In this document: positions 53,851 through 62,620 of the stretch, piece after piece | Layout of the letters: the number at the start of each line of letters is the position of its first letter | How positions within the stretch are numbered: position 1 is the stretch's first letter | Source of the DNA: Roseiarcus sp963783175 | GTDB lineage: Bacteria > Pseudomonadota > Alphaproteobacteria > Rhizobiales > Beijerinckiaceae | Direction of reading: 5' to 3' | DNA length: 64,000 nucleotides | Assembly: GCA_963783175.1 (NCBI GenBank) | Contig: CAWANG010000049.1 | Span: 49,364 to 113,363, forward strand | Made by a program: the position numbers and the translations under genes | The notes under the pieces: generated by a model | The model's database searches: none | What the model saw: only the letters and a program-made list of their open reading frames with translations | What the model was told of the DNA's origin: nothing

Positions 53851-55737
53851 ATGGAATCTCCGTCCGCAGGCGCCGAGCGCCGGCTGCGCCTGCGCCTCCT
53901 GGGCCTGACCGATCTGCACGCCAATCTCTACCCGTATGATTATTATCGTGATCGTCCGGACAATTCGGTCGGCCTAGCGCGCGCGGCCTCGCTGATCGCT
54001 CAGGCGCGCAGCGAATGTTCGAACTGCCTTCTGTTCGACAACGGCGACATTCTCCAGGGCACGCCGCTGGGCGACTTCGCCGCCGCGGCGATCATCAGGG
54101 ACCCGACTGCGATCCATCCCGTGGTCGCCGCGATGAACAGGCTCGACTATGCGGTCGCCACCCTCGGCAACCACGAGTTCAACTATGGCCTCGAGCCGCT
54201 CGAGCGCGCCTATGCGCAAGCGCGCTTTCCTGTCGTCTGCTGCAATGTGCTGAATAGTGACGGCTCGCACTGGTTCCCGCCTTCGATCGTCATCGAGCGT
54301 GACTACGTCGACGAGTCCGGGACGACGCGCCGGCTCAAGGTCGGGGTGATCGGGGTCGCGCCGCCACAGATTGCGCAATGGGACGAGGTCCACGTTCGCG
54401 GACGGCTGAAGACCGTCGATATCGTCGAGGCGGCGCGGGCTGAGGTTGACGGGCTCCGGGGCCGCGTCGATCTCATCGTCGGATTGTGCCACTCCGGCAT
54501 TTCCCGGCTCGCTTCGGCATTGGGAGAGGAGAACGCCGGGCAGGACCTCGCCAGGCTCGAGGGCATCGACGCCCTATTCCTTGGCCATCAGCACCTGCTG
54601 TTTCCCGGCGAGGACTTTGTTGGCGTGCCCGGCGCCGACGCCGAGCGCGGAGCGCTCCACGGCAAGCCGGCGGTGATGGCCGGATTCTGGGGCAGTCATC
54701 TCGGCGTCATCGATCTCGGTCTGGAGCTGGACGCCGGCCGCTGGCAGGTTGCGCGAGCGCAGGTCGAGACCCGGCCGATCGCCCGGCGTGACGCCGACGG
54801 CGCCGCCATCGCTCTCGTCGATTCGGATGCGTCCGTACTTGACGCCGCTGCAGCCGCGCATGCCGCGACGCTTCAATATGTGCGAACGCCGGTCGGCCGG
54901 CTCGCGACGCCGCTGCACACCTATTTGGCGCTGATCGCCGACGATCCGACGGTTCAGCTCGTCAATGTGGCCCAACGCGCCTACGCCGCGCCGCTGGCTG
55001 CGGCGCGCGCCGATCTCGCCCCGCTGCCGATCCTTTCGGCGTCGGCGCCGTTCAAATGCGGCGGGCGAGGCGGCCCGGACTTCTATACCGACATCACCGA
55101 GGGTCCGATCGCGATCAAGGACGTGGCCGACATCTACCCGTACCCCAACAGCGTTCGAGTGGTGAAGGTCGACGGTTTGACGCTCAGGGAATGGCTCGAG
55201 CGATCGGCGTCGATCTTCCGCCGTATCGATCCTGCCTCGCGCGACGAGCAGCCGCTGCTCGGGTCCGCCTTCGCCTGCTACAATTTCGACGTGATCGACG
55301 GCGTCGACTACGCCATCGATGTCAGTGAGCCCGCCCGCTACGACGAATCGGGCGCGCTCGTCTCGCCGCTGGCGCGCCGCATCCGCGATCTCACGTTCAT
55401 GGGCGCGCCCATCGATCCGGAACAGACTTTTCTCGTCGTCACCAACAACTATCGCGCGAGCGGCGGCGGCGGCTTCCCGGGCTGCGACGCAACGAGCGTG
55501 GCGATCGAGGCGCCCGACGCCAACCGCGACGTCGTCCTCAAATACATTCAAGGCGCGACCGAAGTCTCGCCGAGGCCGGACGGCAACTGGCGCCTCGCAC
55601 CCTGGCCAAGCACGGTGGTTGCGACCTATCTGACGTCGCCCGCGGCGGCGGCGCTTCCGGCGCCGCCCGGCCTCAAACTGACCTCTATGGGCGCCGCGCC
55701 CGGGGGATTCCTGAAATTGCGGGTCGAGACGGCGTGA
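53851..55737 (+). CDS. Bifunctional metallophosphatase / 5'-nucleotidase (CpdB-like)
   Basis: 628 residues. N-terminal calcineurin-like phosphatase: metal residues in GLTDLHANLYPYDYY, LFDNGDILQGTPLGDF, TLGNHEFNYGLEPLE, GLCHSG and LGHQHLLFPG. The C-terminal 5'-nucleotidase domain starts near residue 345 (VGRLATPLHTYLALIADDPT) and holds ASAPFKCGGRGGPDFYTDI and YPYPNSVRVVKVDGLTLREW. It matches 2',3'-cyclic nucleotide 2'-phosphodiesterase/3'-nucleotidase. No signal peptide is seen at the start chosen, which is odd for this usually periplasmic enzyme. Confidence 0.9.
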   Translation: MESPSAGAERRLRLRLLGLTDLHANLYPYDYYRDRPDNSVGLARAASLIAQARSECSNCLLFDNGDILQGTPLGDFAAAAIIRDPTAIHPVVAAMNRLDYAVATLGNHEFNYGLEPLERAYAQARFPVVCCNVLNSDGSHWFPPSIVIERDYVDESGTTRRLKVGVIGVAPPQIAQWDEVHVRGRLKTVDIVEAARAEVDGLRGRVDLIVGLCHSGISRLASALGEENAGQDLARLEGIDALFLGHQHLLFPGEDFVGVPGADAERGALHGKPAVMAGFWGSHLGVIDLGLELDAGRWQVARAQVETRPIARRDADGAAIALVDSDASVLDAAAAAHAATLQYVRTPVGRLATPLHTYLALIADDPTVQLVNVAQRAYAAPLAAARADLAPLPILSASAPFKCGGRGGPDFYTDITEGPIAIKDVADIYPYPNSVRVVKVDGLTLREWLERSASIFRRIDPASRDEQPLLGSAFACYNFDVIDGVDYAIDVSEPARYDESGALVSPLARRIRDLTFMGAPIDPEQTFLVVTNNYRASGGGGFPGCDATSVAIEAPDANRDVVLKYIQGATEVSPRPDGNWRLAPWPSTVVATYLTSPAAAALPAPPGLKLTSMGAAPGGFLKLRVETA

Positions 55738-55788
55738 GCGACACGCGCGCGCCGAGGCTTTCTCGCTCCGCTCAGTGCCGGCGATGGA

Positions 55789-57070
55789 TCACTGCCTCAA
55801 AGACGTGGCTTCCGCCGCGGTGTCGATCGACTTCTCGCGCGTTGTCGGATCGACAATTTGGGTGGGCGCGGCGACTGCGCCAGTGGCGACGCCGGCGGCG
55901 ACGTTAATCGCACCGTTCGTGAACGTGCCGAGCAATTCGACCAGACCGCCTTTCGCCTCGGTGAGCGTCTGGCCCTCCGCCAGGCGCTCGCCGATCGCGC
56001 CGACGACCTCGCCACTCGCGAACTTGCCGTGGTTGGTGAAATCGCTGGAGGCGAAACCGGTGAGGTCGATGACCTGCACCCTGCCTTGCTCGAGGATCGA
56101 ACGGTAAGGCTCCTTGGCGGGATCGAGCGCGCCGAGCCGCGTCGAATCGCGCGCGAGAAAGCTCGATAGACCGAGGGCGCGATCGTCACGCGACACGAAC
56201 AGCGTGAACTGCGCGGACCGCGGCCCAGCGTCGATTTCGGCGATCTGGCGGCGGAAAACGTCGACGTCGATGTCCGGCGACGCCATCATCACGTCGCGGA
56301 TCTTGGGCGAGAGTCCGTGATCGCGGATCGACATCTGTCTCAGCGCCTCGATCGCCAGATAATTGCCCATCGAATGGGCGAGAATCGATATCGAGTTCGA
56401 CCGACGGGTCCTTGACCAGCGCCTGGAGCACCGCCTCCAGCGCGTCGCGCGAATACACGGCGCTGTCGCGATCATAGACATAATCTGTCACGCGGCCACC
56501 CGAAGGCCATGTGAACAGCACCGGCGCCACATCCACCCGCGCGTCGTGAACGATCTGGGCGAAGCGGTAGACCGCTTCCTCGAAGCGGGTGTTGAAGCCG
56601 TGGACGAAGATGAGAACCCTGCGCCCCGGCGTACGCCTGACGCGTGCGTCGAAGTTCGCTTTCGCCTGGGCCAGGTCCATGCGGTCGGCGCGCAGGATGA
56701 CGAAATCATGTTCCGGATCGCCGGGCGGCGAGGACGCAAGCTGGACATCTCCAGACTGGCGCGCCCCATCGGGCGGGATCGACACGACGATGTCAGCGAA
56801 ATCGAGGCCTCGTCCCCGGGAGCCGCCGAACATGACGCCGGGCGGCTCGAGGACGGGCGCGCGCGTCGTCGCCACCAGAAGGCTGACCCGGTTCGCGTCG
56901 GGCGCGGTCGACCCGACGATGAGGGTGCCATAAGGACGGCTTGAGCAGCCGGCGGCGAGAGCCGCCAGCGCAATGAGGCAGAGCACACCGACGCGGGACT
57001 GGGGCGCGGTCGCTTCCTTGGCCGGTGCGCGCAGCCACCCCCATACCCGCGCCCCCAACCCCAGCCCCAT
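55789..57070 (-). CDS. Alpha/beta hydrolase lipoprotein (DUF900), one frameshift
   Basis: About 427 residues when repaired. Lipobox LAALAAGCSS follows a basic N-terminus. The hydrolase core has ILIFVHGFNTRFEEAVYRFA-type sequence (RVLIFVHGFNTRFEEAVYRF), then an extra base near 56397 breaks the frame. Removal gives SISILAHSMGNYLAIEALRQ, whose AHSMG carries the nucleophilic serine, and then KIRDVMMASPDIDVDVFRRQ. The C-terminus reads FTNGAINVAAGVATGAVAAP. DUF900 proteins are envelope esterase-like enzymes without a known substrate. Confidence 0.85.
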
Positions 57071-57092
57071 CGCGCGACCGTTGTTGTCCAGG

Positions 57093-57929
57093 CTAGGTCG
57101 CGTCGGCCGGGGAGGGCGCCGCCTGCAACGCGTATTCGATCGGCGCCGGCGCATCGAACATGCCTGTTTTCGCCGGCTGGGCCTCTTGGCTCCGGGTCAT
57201 GAACCAGTAGATCGCCACCAGCACGACGATGACGATGAGAATGATCGCCCACATCGGGAAGCCGCTCGAGCTGGACGCCGCCTGGGCGGTCCTGGCGGCG
57301 GAGCTTGCGGTCGAACTCGCGGCGGTCGCCGCGCTCGAAACGGTCGCTGTCGCCGTCTGGGTCGCGGCCGCGGCCGCGCTGCCGAGGCCGGCGAGCAGTC
57401 CGGAGGCGCCGAGCGCCCTCGACACTTCAGGCGGCAGGGCGGCGGCGATCGCGTTCTTCTGGCTGTTGAACAACGAGAGGATCGCCGACGGGTCCGACCA
57501 GTTTGAGGGGTCCTGCTGGCCTATAGTGCCAACCGCCGCGTGGGTGACCGCGCCGAGCAGCGTCTGCGTCGCGGGGTGCGGCGCGCCTGAATACTGGCTC
57601 AGCGCGCCCGTCAGGCTTGCGAGGCCGCCGCCGCCGAGCAGGCCGTTCAGGAGATTGGCGCCGTCGTTGAGGAACCGGGCGTTGCCGCCGGTCATCGCGG
57701 CGCTGAGCTTGGTCAAGAGGTCCGGGTCGGAGTTGGAGATCGCGTCGGACACCTTCTGCGCGCCTCCGGGCGCCGCCGCCGCCGTGCCGAGCGCGGCGAG
57801 GATCGCCGGAAGCGCGGCGGCGGCAAGCTTCTGCGCCACCGCGTCGTTGACGCCGACCGCCCGGGCCAGGCTGCTGACCATTTGCGGCGTAAGAAACTGC
57901 TGCACGAGACTGACAAGATTAATCGCCAT
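57093..57929 (-). CDS. DUF937 protein with C-terminal membrane anchor
   Basis: 278 residues. DUF937 region at 1-160: MAINLVSLVQQFLTPQMVSS, PAILAALGTAAAAPGGAQKV, LNDGANLLNGLLGGGGLASL, HPATQTLLGAVTHAAVGTIG. An Ala/Thr/Ser-rich stretch follows, then one transmembrane helix (FPMWAIILIVIVVLVAIYWF). Role unknown. It precedes the hydrolase lipoprotein on the same strand by 22 bp, so the two may be cotranscribed. The 290 bp upstream show no gene. Confidence 0.85.
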   Translation of the reverse strand: MAINLVSLVQQFLTPQMVSSLARAVGVNDAVAQKLAAAALPAILAALGTAAAAPGGAQKVSDAISNSDPDLLTKLSAAMTGGNARFLNDGANLLNGLLGGGGLASLTGALSQYSGAPHPATQTLLGAVTHAAVGTIGQQDPSNWSDPSAILSLFNSQKNAIAAALPPEVSRALGASGLLAGLGSAAAAATQTATATVSSAATAASSTASSAARTAQAASSSSGFPMWAIILIVIVVLVAIYWFMTRSQEAQPAKTGMFDAPAPIEYALQAAPSPADAT

Positions 57930-58220
57930 TGATATTCCCCTCGATCCGGCAAGAAACGACCGGCGCCCTTCTAACAGACTTTCGTCCGCTTCGCGCGCCC
58001 CGCCGCATCGGAAAATTAGTTGCGGCGGCGGCAGCCTAGACGGTTCCCGGCCAAAATCCTATCCGCGTTGGCAAAGGAATTTACCCTCCAATTTGACCGC
58101 CGGGCGCGCTCGGCCATCGGCCGGCGCCTCCCCACGACCGCCACATGCAGCCCCAAGGGGGCGAGGCGCCCTCACTCCGCGAAGCGTCGGCCCTACTCGC
58201 CGATCTCGCCGGCGTGGCGC

Positions 58221-59318
58221 TCAATTGGCGAACCGGAAATGCATGACGTCGCCGTCGGCGACCACATAATCCTTGCCTTCGAGCCGAAACTTGCCGGCTT
58301 CACGCGCGCCCGCTTCGCCACGGTTGGCGACGTAATCGTCGTAGGCGATCGTCTCGGCGCGGATGAAGCCCTTCTCGAAATCGGTGTGGATGACCCCGGC
58401 CGCCTGCGGGGCCCTGGCCCCCTTCTCGACTGTCCACGCCCGCGCCTCCTTGGGGCCGGCGGTGAAGAAGGTCACGAGATGCAGCAGATCGTAGCCGGCT
58501 CGGATGACGCGGTCGAGCCCCGGCTCGCTCAGTCCGACCGCCTCGAGGTAGGCCTTCTGTTCGGCCTGGGGAAGCACAGCGATCTCGCTCTCGATCTTCG
58601 CCGAGACGACGACCGCCGCCGCGCCCTCCTTGGCCGCCTGCTGCTTGACCTGATCGGAATAGGCGTTGCCCTTGTCCGCCGACGCCTCCTCGACGTTGCA
58701 GACATAAAGGACCGGCTTCGACGACAGGAGGCCGAGCGACTGGAAGAGGCGCCGTTCCTCGCCGCTGTTGCCGGCGGCGCGCGCCGGGCGCCCGTCCTTC
58801 AGCTCGGCCAAGCTCCGCTCGGCCAAGACCTGCAAGTCCTTGGCGTCCTTGTCGCCGCCCCTGGCCCGCTTCTCGATTTGCGCGATCCGCCGCTCGAGGC
58901 TTTCGAGGTCGGCCAACATGAGCTCGGTTTCGATGGTGGCGATGTCGGACAAGGGGTCGATGCGGCCTTCGATGTGAGTCACGTCGCCATCCTCGAAACA
59001 GCGCACGACATGGGCGATGGCGTCGCATTCCCGAATGTTGGCGAGAAACTGGTTGCCGAGCCCTTCGCCTTTCGAGGCGCCGCGCACGAGGCCGGCGATG
59101 TCGACGAAGGTGAGCCGGGTCGGAATGATCTCCTTTGATCCCGCGATGTCGGACAGGATCGCGAGCCTCGGATCCGGCACCGCCACCTCGCCGACATTGG
59201 GCTCGATGGTGCAAAAGGGATAATTGGCCGCCTGCGCGGCTGCCGTCTGCGTCAGCGCGTTGAAAAGCGTCGACTTGCCGACGTTCGGCAGGCCAACGAT
59301 GCCGCATTTGAAGCCCAT
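58221..59318 (-). CDS. ychF: Redox-regulated ATPase YchF (Obg family)
   Basis: 365 residues from ATG 59318 (MGFKCGIVGLPNVGKSTLFN); ATG 59330 is in frame, and no ribosome site decides. G1 GLPNVGKST, then DIAGLVRGASKGEGLGNQFL. The base-specificity motif is NVEE in LYVCNVEEASADKG, the N-x-x-E that makes YchF prefer ATP over GTP. The C-terminal TGS-like domain (RAWTVEKGARAPQAAGVIHT then DFEKGFIRAE) is complete. Ribosome-associated. Confidence 0.95.
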   Translation of the reverse strand: MGFKCGIVGLPNVGKSTLFNALTQTAAAQAANYPFCTIEPNVGEVAVPDPRLAILSDIAGSKEIIPTRLTFVDIAGLVRGASKGEGLGNQFLANIRECDAIAHVVRCFEDGDVTHIEGRIDPLSDIATIETELMLADLESLERRIAQIEKRARGGDKDAKDLQVLAERSLAELKDGRPARAAGNSGEERRLFQSLGLLSSKPVLYVCNVEEASADKGNAYSDQVKQQAAKEGAAAVVVSAKIESEIAVLPQAEQKAYLEAVGLSEPGLDRVIRAGYDLLHLVTFFTAGPKEARAWTVEKGARAPQAAGVIHTDFEKGFIRAETIAYDDYVANRGEAGAREAGKFRLEGKDYVVADGDVMHFRFAN

Positions 59319-59440
59319 GGAAGCCGTCATGGATTAGGGAAGGTCGGGCCCTCATGCGCGGGCTTCGGCCAAAAGGCAAGGGTCTCCCGGGGTTACATTG
59401 GGGGCCTAAAAAGGACGAGGCCTGCGGTGATTGAGTCCGC

Positions 59441-60223
59441 ATGGCTTTTTCGGGCACAATCGACGCGCGGCCGCGGTCTACTCCGCGGCCGGAGGCGGCA
59501 TGGACGAAGACCACTTTGGCGGGCCCAACGCATCCCCGTGACGCGCAAGACCCTGTGGCTCGCCTCATCGCGCTCAGGGAGGCGATCGCGCGGCGGGCGC
59601 GCGACTGCGGCCGGGCGCCGGAATCAGTCAAGCTCGTCGCGGTCTCCAAAACCTTTTCCGCCGACGAGGTCTGGCCGACGATCGGCGACGCCGGTCAGAC
59701 CCGCTTCGGCGAGAATCGGGTCCAGGAGGCCATCCCCAAGTGGCGGGACTTGCGCGCCCGCGCCGCCGCGCTCGGCAAGACGATCGAGCTGCACCTGATT
59801 GGGCCGCTGCAAAGCAACAAGGCGCGGGAGGCGATCGAGACTTTCGACGTGATCGAAACCGTCGACCGGCAGAAAATCGCCGCGGCGCTGGCGCGCGAGA
59901 TCGAGAGGGCCGGTAAACGACCGCGCCTGTTCGTCGAAGTCAACACCGGGGGGGAGCCGCAGAAAGCAGGGGTCCTTCCCGAGGACGCCGACGCCTTTAT
60001 CGCGCTATGCCGCCATACCTATGGGTTGACGATCGAGGGCCTGATGGCCATTCCTCCGGCGGATGAGCCGGTCTCGCCGCATTTCGCCCTGCTCAGCGTC
60101 ATCGCCAAGCGCAACCAGATCGATGAATTGTCGATGGGGATGAGCGCTGACTGGCCGCTTGCGGTCCAGCTCGGCGCGACATATGTCCGCGTCGGCTCGG
60201 CGATCTTCGGTTCGCGCGGCTGA
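59441..60223 (+). CDS. yggS: YggS-family PLP homeostasis protein
   Basis: 260 residues from ATG 59441. The PLP lysine is K70 in VKLVAVSKTFSADEV; FGENRVQEAIPKW, LHLIGPLQSNKAREA, and SMGMSADWPLAVQLGATYVR then VGSAIFG are hallmarks. The N-terminus is about 35 residues longer than usual, and GTG at 59555 would give family length, so the start is uncertain. Handles free PLP; no decarboxylase activity expected. Confidence 0.93.
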   Translation: MAFSGTIDARPRSTPRPEAAWTKTTLAGPTHPRDAQDPVARLIALREAIARRARDCGRAPESVKLVAVSKTFSADEVWPTIGDAGQTRFGENRVQEAIPKWRDLRARAAALGKTIELHLIGPLQSNKAREAIETFDVIETVDRQKIAAALAREIERAGKRPRLFVEVNTGGEPQKAGVLPEDADAFIALCRHTYGLTIEGLMAIPPADEPVSPHFALLSVIAKRNQIDELSMGMSADWPLAVQLGATYVRVGSAIFGSRG

Positions 60224-60318
60224 CGGCGTTGCAACACAGGTGTCAGCTGGGTTGCTATTTCCCAATCTCCACCCCAGACCTGTCGAGGTTTCGACAAAAA
60301 GTAGGGATTGATGGCCTG

Positions 60319-60939
60319 ATGGCGATTCTGATCTTCATCCTGAGTTTCGTGTTGCTGGTCGCGGGCGTGGCGGGCGGCTACCAGAGCCTCGACCTGCTCC
60401 CGGACGGCCTAGGAGTTTTGTACGCGCTGGCGGGCGCGGTCGGCGTTGCGGCGGCGGTGGTGGCGTTCGCCATCGGGGTAGCGATCCGGCGCATCGACGC
60501 GCTCGCTGAGCTCGTGCGGGAATCGGCGGCGCCGGCGGCCCCGGACGCGACGCTCGCAACCGCACCGGCGCCCCAATACAGGGCGCTCAAGAGCGAGCCG
60601 ACGCGGCCCGAAGAGGCCCTCGTTACGCCAGTCGCGGTCAAAGCGGAGACGGCCGAGGGCATAGACGAACCGCCTCAGGCGGAGGACGAGAGCCCGATTA
60701 ACATCAATCGCGCCGGCCATCTGCCCTCGCTCGAGGCGATCGAGACGGTGCTCGAGACGCCGGAGTCGCCCCCGAGCATGATCGGCAGCTATTCGTCGGC
60801 TGGCGCCAACTACAAAATCTTCGCCGACGGCTCGATCGAGGCCGAGACCAGCGAAGGGACGTTCAAGTTCGCCTCGATGGGCGATTTCAAGCGCCATTTG
60901 GTCGAGGCGAAGGCGAGAACGACCCCCGAGGTGGAATAG
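60319..60939 (+). CDS. Hypothetical membrane protein
   Basis: 206 residues from ATG 60319. Two transmembrane segments lie at the N-terminus (LIFILSFVLLVAGVAGGYQS and VLYALAGAVGVAAAVVAFAI). The rest is a cytosolic Pro/Glu-rich tail with a conserved-looking end (GANYKIFADGSIEAETSEGT then FKFASMGDFKRHL). The tail motif recurs in Hyphomicrobiales proteins of unknown role. It begins 96 bp after yggS on the same strand. Confidence 0.7.
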   Translation: MAILIFILSFVLLVAGVAGGYQSLDLLPDGLGVLYALAGAVGVAAAVVAFAIGVAIRRIDALAELVRESAAPAAPDATLATAPAPQYRALKSEPTRPEEALVTPVAVKAETAEGIDEPPQAEDESPININRAGHLPSLEAIETVLETPESPPSMIGSYSSAGANYKIFADGSIEAETSEGTFKFASMGDFKRHLVEAKARTTPEVE

Positions 60940-60958
60940 CGATCGGCGGCATGGGCGA

Positions 60959-61402
60959 TCACGCGTCAAGTCGCCCCGCGACCAGTTCGAGCTGGTCGAA
61001 AAACTTTCGCCAGCCGTAGGTCGCGCCCTGGTAATTCGCCTTTTGGTCCTCGCGGAAGCCGGATTGCTCCATCCGCAGGAGAACGCCGCGCGGCGTCGGC
61101 GTCAGCGACCAGGTGACGACCGTCTTCAGCCCGTTTTCGGCTTCCTCGCCTGAGGAGTTCCAGCTGTAGGAGAGCGTCCGATGCGGTTCGACCGCGAGCA
61201 CTTCGCAATCGGTCACGCCGTTCCAGTGCGGCGCCGGCGCCATCCGAAGCGTGAACTTGCGGCCGACGACCGGTTCGAAATCGTTCTTCATCAGCCATTC
61301 CTCGATCAGCGCGCTCTGGGTCAGCGCCCGCCACACTTTCTCCGGCGGATGCGGCAGTTCCCGCTCGATCAGAACCGAGCGCGCGGCGGCGGCCTCCGTC
61401 AT
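60959..61402 (-). CDS. AHSA1/SRPBCC domain protein
   Basis: 147 residues. START-like ligand-binding fold of the AHSA1 group: LIERELPHPPEKVWRALTQS, LIEEWLMKNDFEPVVGRKFT, RTLSYSWNSSGEEAENGLKT, GWRKFFDQLELV. Its ATG overlaps the ArsR stop (ATGA). ArsR-AHSA1 pairs are frequent; the AHSA1 member may bind the hydrophobic compound that the regulator responds to, but this is unproved. Confidence 0.88.
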   Translation of the reverse strand: MTEAAAARSVLIERELPHPPEKVWRALTQSALIEEWLMKNDFEPVVGRKFTLRMAPAPHWNGVTDCEVLAVEPHRTLSYSWNSSGEEAENGLKTVVTWSLTPTPRGVLLRMEQSGFREDQKANYQGATYGWRKFFDQLELVAGRLDA

Positions 61403-61722
61403 TGGTCCATCCTTTTCAGCAGGTCTTCGAGCCGATCGATCCTCTCGCGCCAGAAGACGCCGTAGACCGCAAGCCAGTCGATGAGGGGCGCGATTCCCCT
61501 CGATCGGGCGCTGTAATGGGTTTCGCGGCCTTCGTGGCGCTGGCCGACGAGCCCAGCCCGCTTGAGCAGGCCGAGATGTTTGGAGACCGCAGGCTGCGAC
61601 ACCCCCGCGTGGCGGGTGAGCGCGCCGACCGTCAGTTCGCCGTCACGGGCAAGGCGTTCGAACAGCGCCCGGCGCGTCGGATCGGCAAGCGCCTTGAAGA
61701 CGGCGTTGGGAGAAGTGTTCAT
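61399..61722 (-). CDS. ArsR-family regulator
   Basis: 107 residues. Winged helix: VFKALADPTRRALFERLARD then GELTVGALTRHAGVSQPAVS, KHLGLLKRAGLVGQRHEGRE. No metal-binding cysteines, so likely a non-metal sensor of the type paired with AHSA1 proteins. Lies 9 bp after the CMD gene and overlaps the AHSA1 gene, giving a three-gene operon. Confidence 0.92.
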   Translation of the reverse strand: MNTSPNAVFKALADPTRRALFERLARDGELTVGALTRHAGVSQPAVSKHLGLLKRAGLVGQRHEGRETHYSARSRGIAPLIDWLAVYGVFWRERIDRLEDLLKRMDQ

Positions 61723-61731
61723 TGGGCCGCT

Positions 61732-62187
61732 TTATCCCCACGCGCCGGCAGGCTGCTTGGTGCTCACATTGAGCCGGTTGAACACGTTGGTGGTTGCGAT
61801 CGAAAGGATCAGCGCGGCGAGCGCGCGCTCGTCAAAGTGCCTGGCGGCGTCCTCCCAGATCGAGTCCGGAACCGGGTCCGCGCGGTCGCTGAGCCGGGTC
61901 AGGGCTTCGGTAAGCGCGAGGGTCGCCCGCTCGGCCTCGGTGAAGTAGGGGGCTTCGCGCCAGGCGGCTACCGCAAACAGTCGTTCGTCGGCTTCGCCCG
62001 ACTTCTTGGCGTGACGCGCGCCCGCGTCGACGCAGGCGCTGCAACCGTTGATTTGGCTCGCGCGCAAGTGGGCGAGCTCGAGCGTCTTCGCCGGCGCGCC
62101 TCCAGTTGACGCTGCGGCGTGCAAAGCTTGAATGGCCTTCATGGCCTCGGGAATGACGATCGCCGGATTTTTCATTCGCGCTTGCAT
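61732..62187 (-). CDS. Carboxymuconolactone decarboxylase family (AhpD-like) protein
   Basis: 151 residues from ATG 62187, with GGAG upstream. The AhpD-type motif E37 ... C49-S-A-C52 ... H59 (ELAHLRASQINGCSACVDAG then ARHA) is complete, so alkylhydroperoxidase-like thiol chemistry is expected rather than lactone decarboxylation. First gene of an operon with ArsR and AHSA1 genes. ATG 62175 is an alternative. Confidence 0.92.
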   Translation of the reverse strand: MQARMKNPAIVIPEAMKAIQALHAAASTGGAPAKTLELAHLRASQINGCSACVDAGARHAKKSGEADERLFAVAAWREAPYFTEAERATLALTEALTRLSDRADPVPDSIWEDAARHFDERALAALILSIATTNVFNRLNVSTKQPAGAWG

Positions 62188-62221
62188 GGGGCAATCTCCA
62201 TATTAATAATCATCCAGATAT

Positions 62222-62247
62222 ATTATAGCTGCTTGATTATATGTCAA
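62222..62247 (-). promoter_or_regulatory. AT-rich promoter of the CMD-ArsR-AHSA1 operon
   Basis: On the minus strand TTGACA (62242-62247) is followed by TATAAT twice (62236-62241 and 62222-62227). The spacing of 14 bp to the second box is short. The region 62205-62245 is strikingly AT-rich for this genome. Likely the operon promoter and probable ArsR target, ending about 35 bp before the CMD ATG. Confidence 0.5.
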
Positions 62248-62454
62248 TGCCGGTGCTGGGGCTTGCAATGCTCGCTTCATGGCGCCGCTACGGGTCTGCT
62301 GTCGGTGCCCCAGCCGCTGGCGCGCGATCCACCGTTGGTATACGTCCCGATCGGGGGTTAGCTTTGCCTAAGGTCGAGCGAATTGGCCGAGTGCGGGGGT
62401 GTCCTTCCCGCCGAACGCAATACAACCGAACCGCCAACTCGTCGGAAGTGGCCC

Positions 62455-62615
62455 ATGCGCGTCGGATTGTTCATTCCCCGCTACGTGGACGCCTTTCATG
62501 TCGAAGTCGGCGTCGCCACTCTCGAGTTGCTCGAACGCTTTCGGTCTCGACGTCGAATATCCCTACGACCAAACTTGCTTGCGGCCAGCCGACGACCAAT
62601 ACCGATACCGGGCGT
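62455..62615 (+). pseudogene. Remnant of a LutA/YkgE-type (Fe-S)-binding protein gene
   Basis: ATG 62455 opens MRVGLFIPRYVDAFHVEVGV then ATLELLERF, the conserved start of LutA/YkgE proteins. Removing one base gives GLDVEYPYDQTC, and removing one more gives CGQPTTNTDTG, so the CCG motif region is recovered. After about 53 residues similarity ends and the sequence runs into the 3' end of the convergent kinase gene. A full protein would be about 240 residues, so this is a truncated fragment even if both frameshifts are sequence errors. The rest of 62188-62454 holds only the operon promoter. Confidence 0.7.
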
Positions 62616-62620
62616 CGCCG

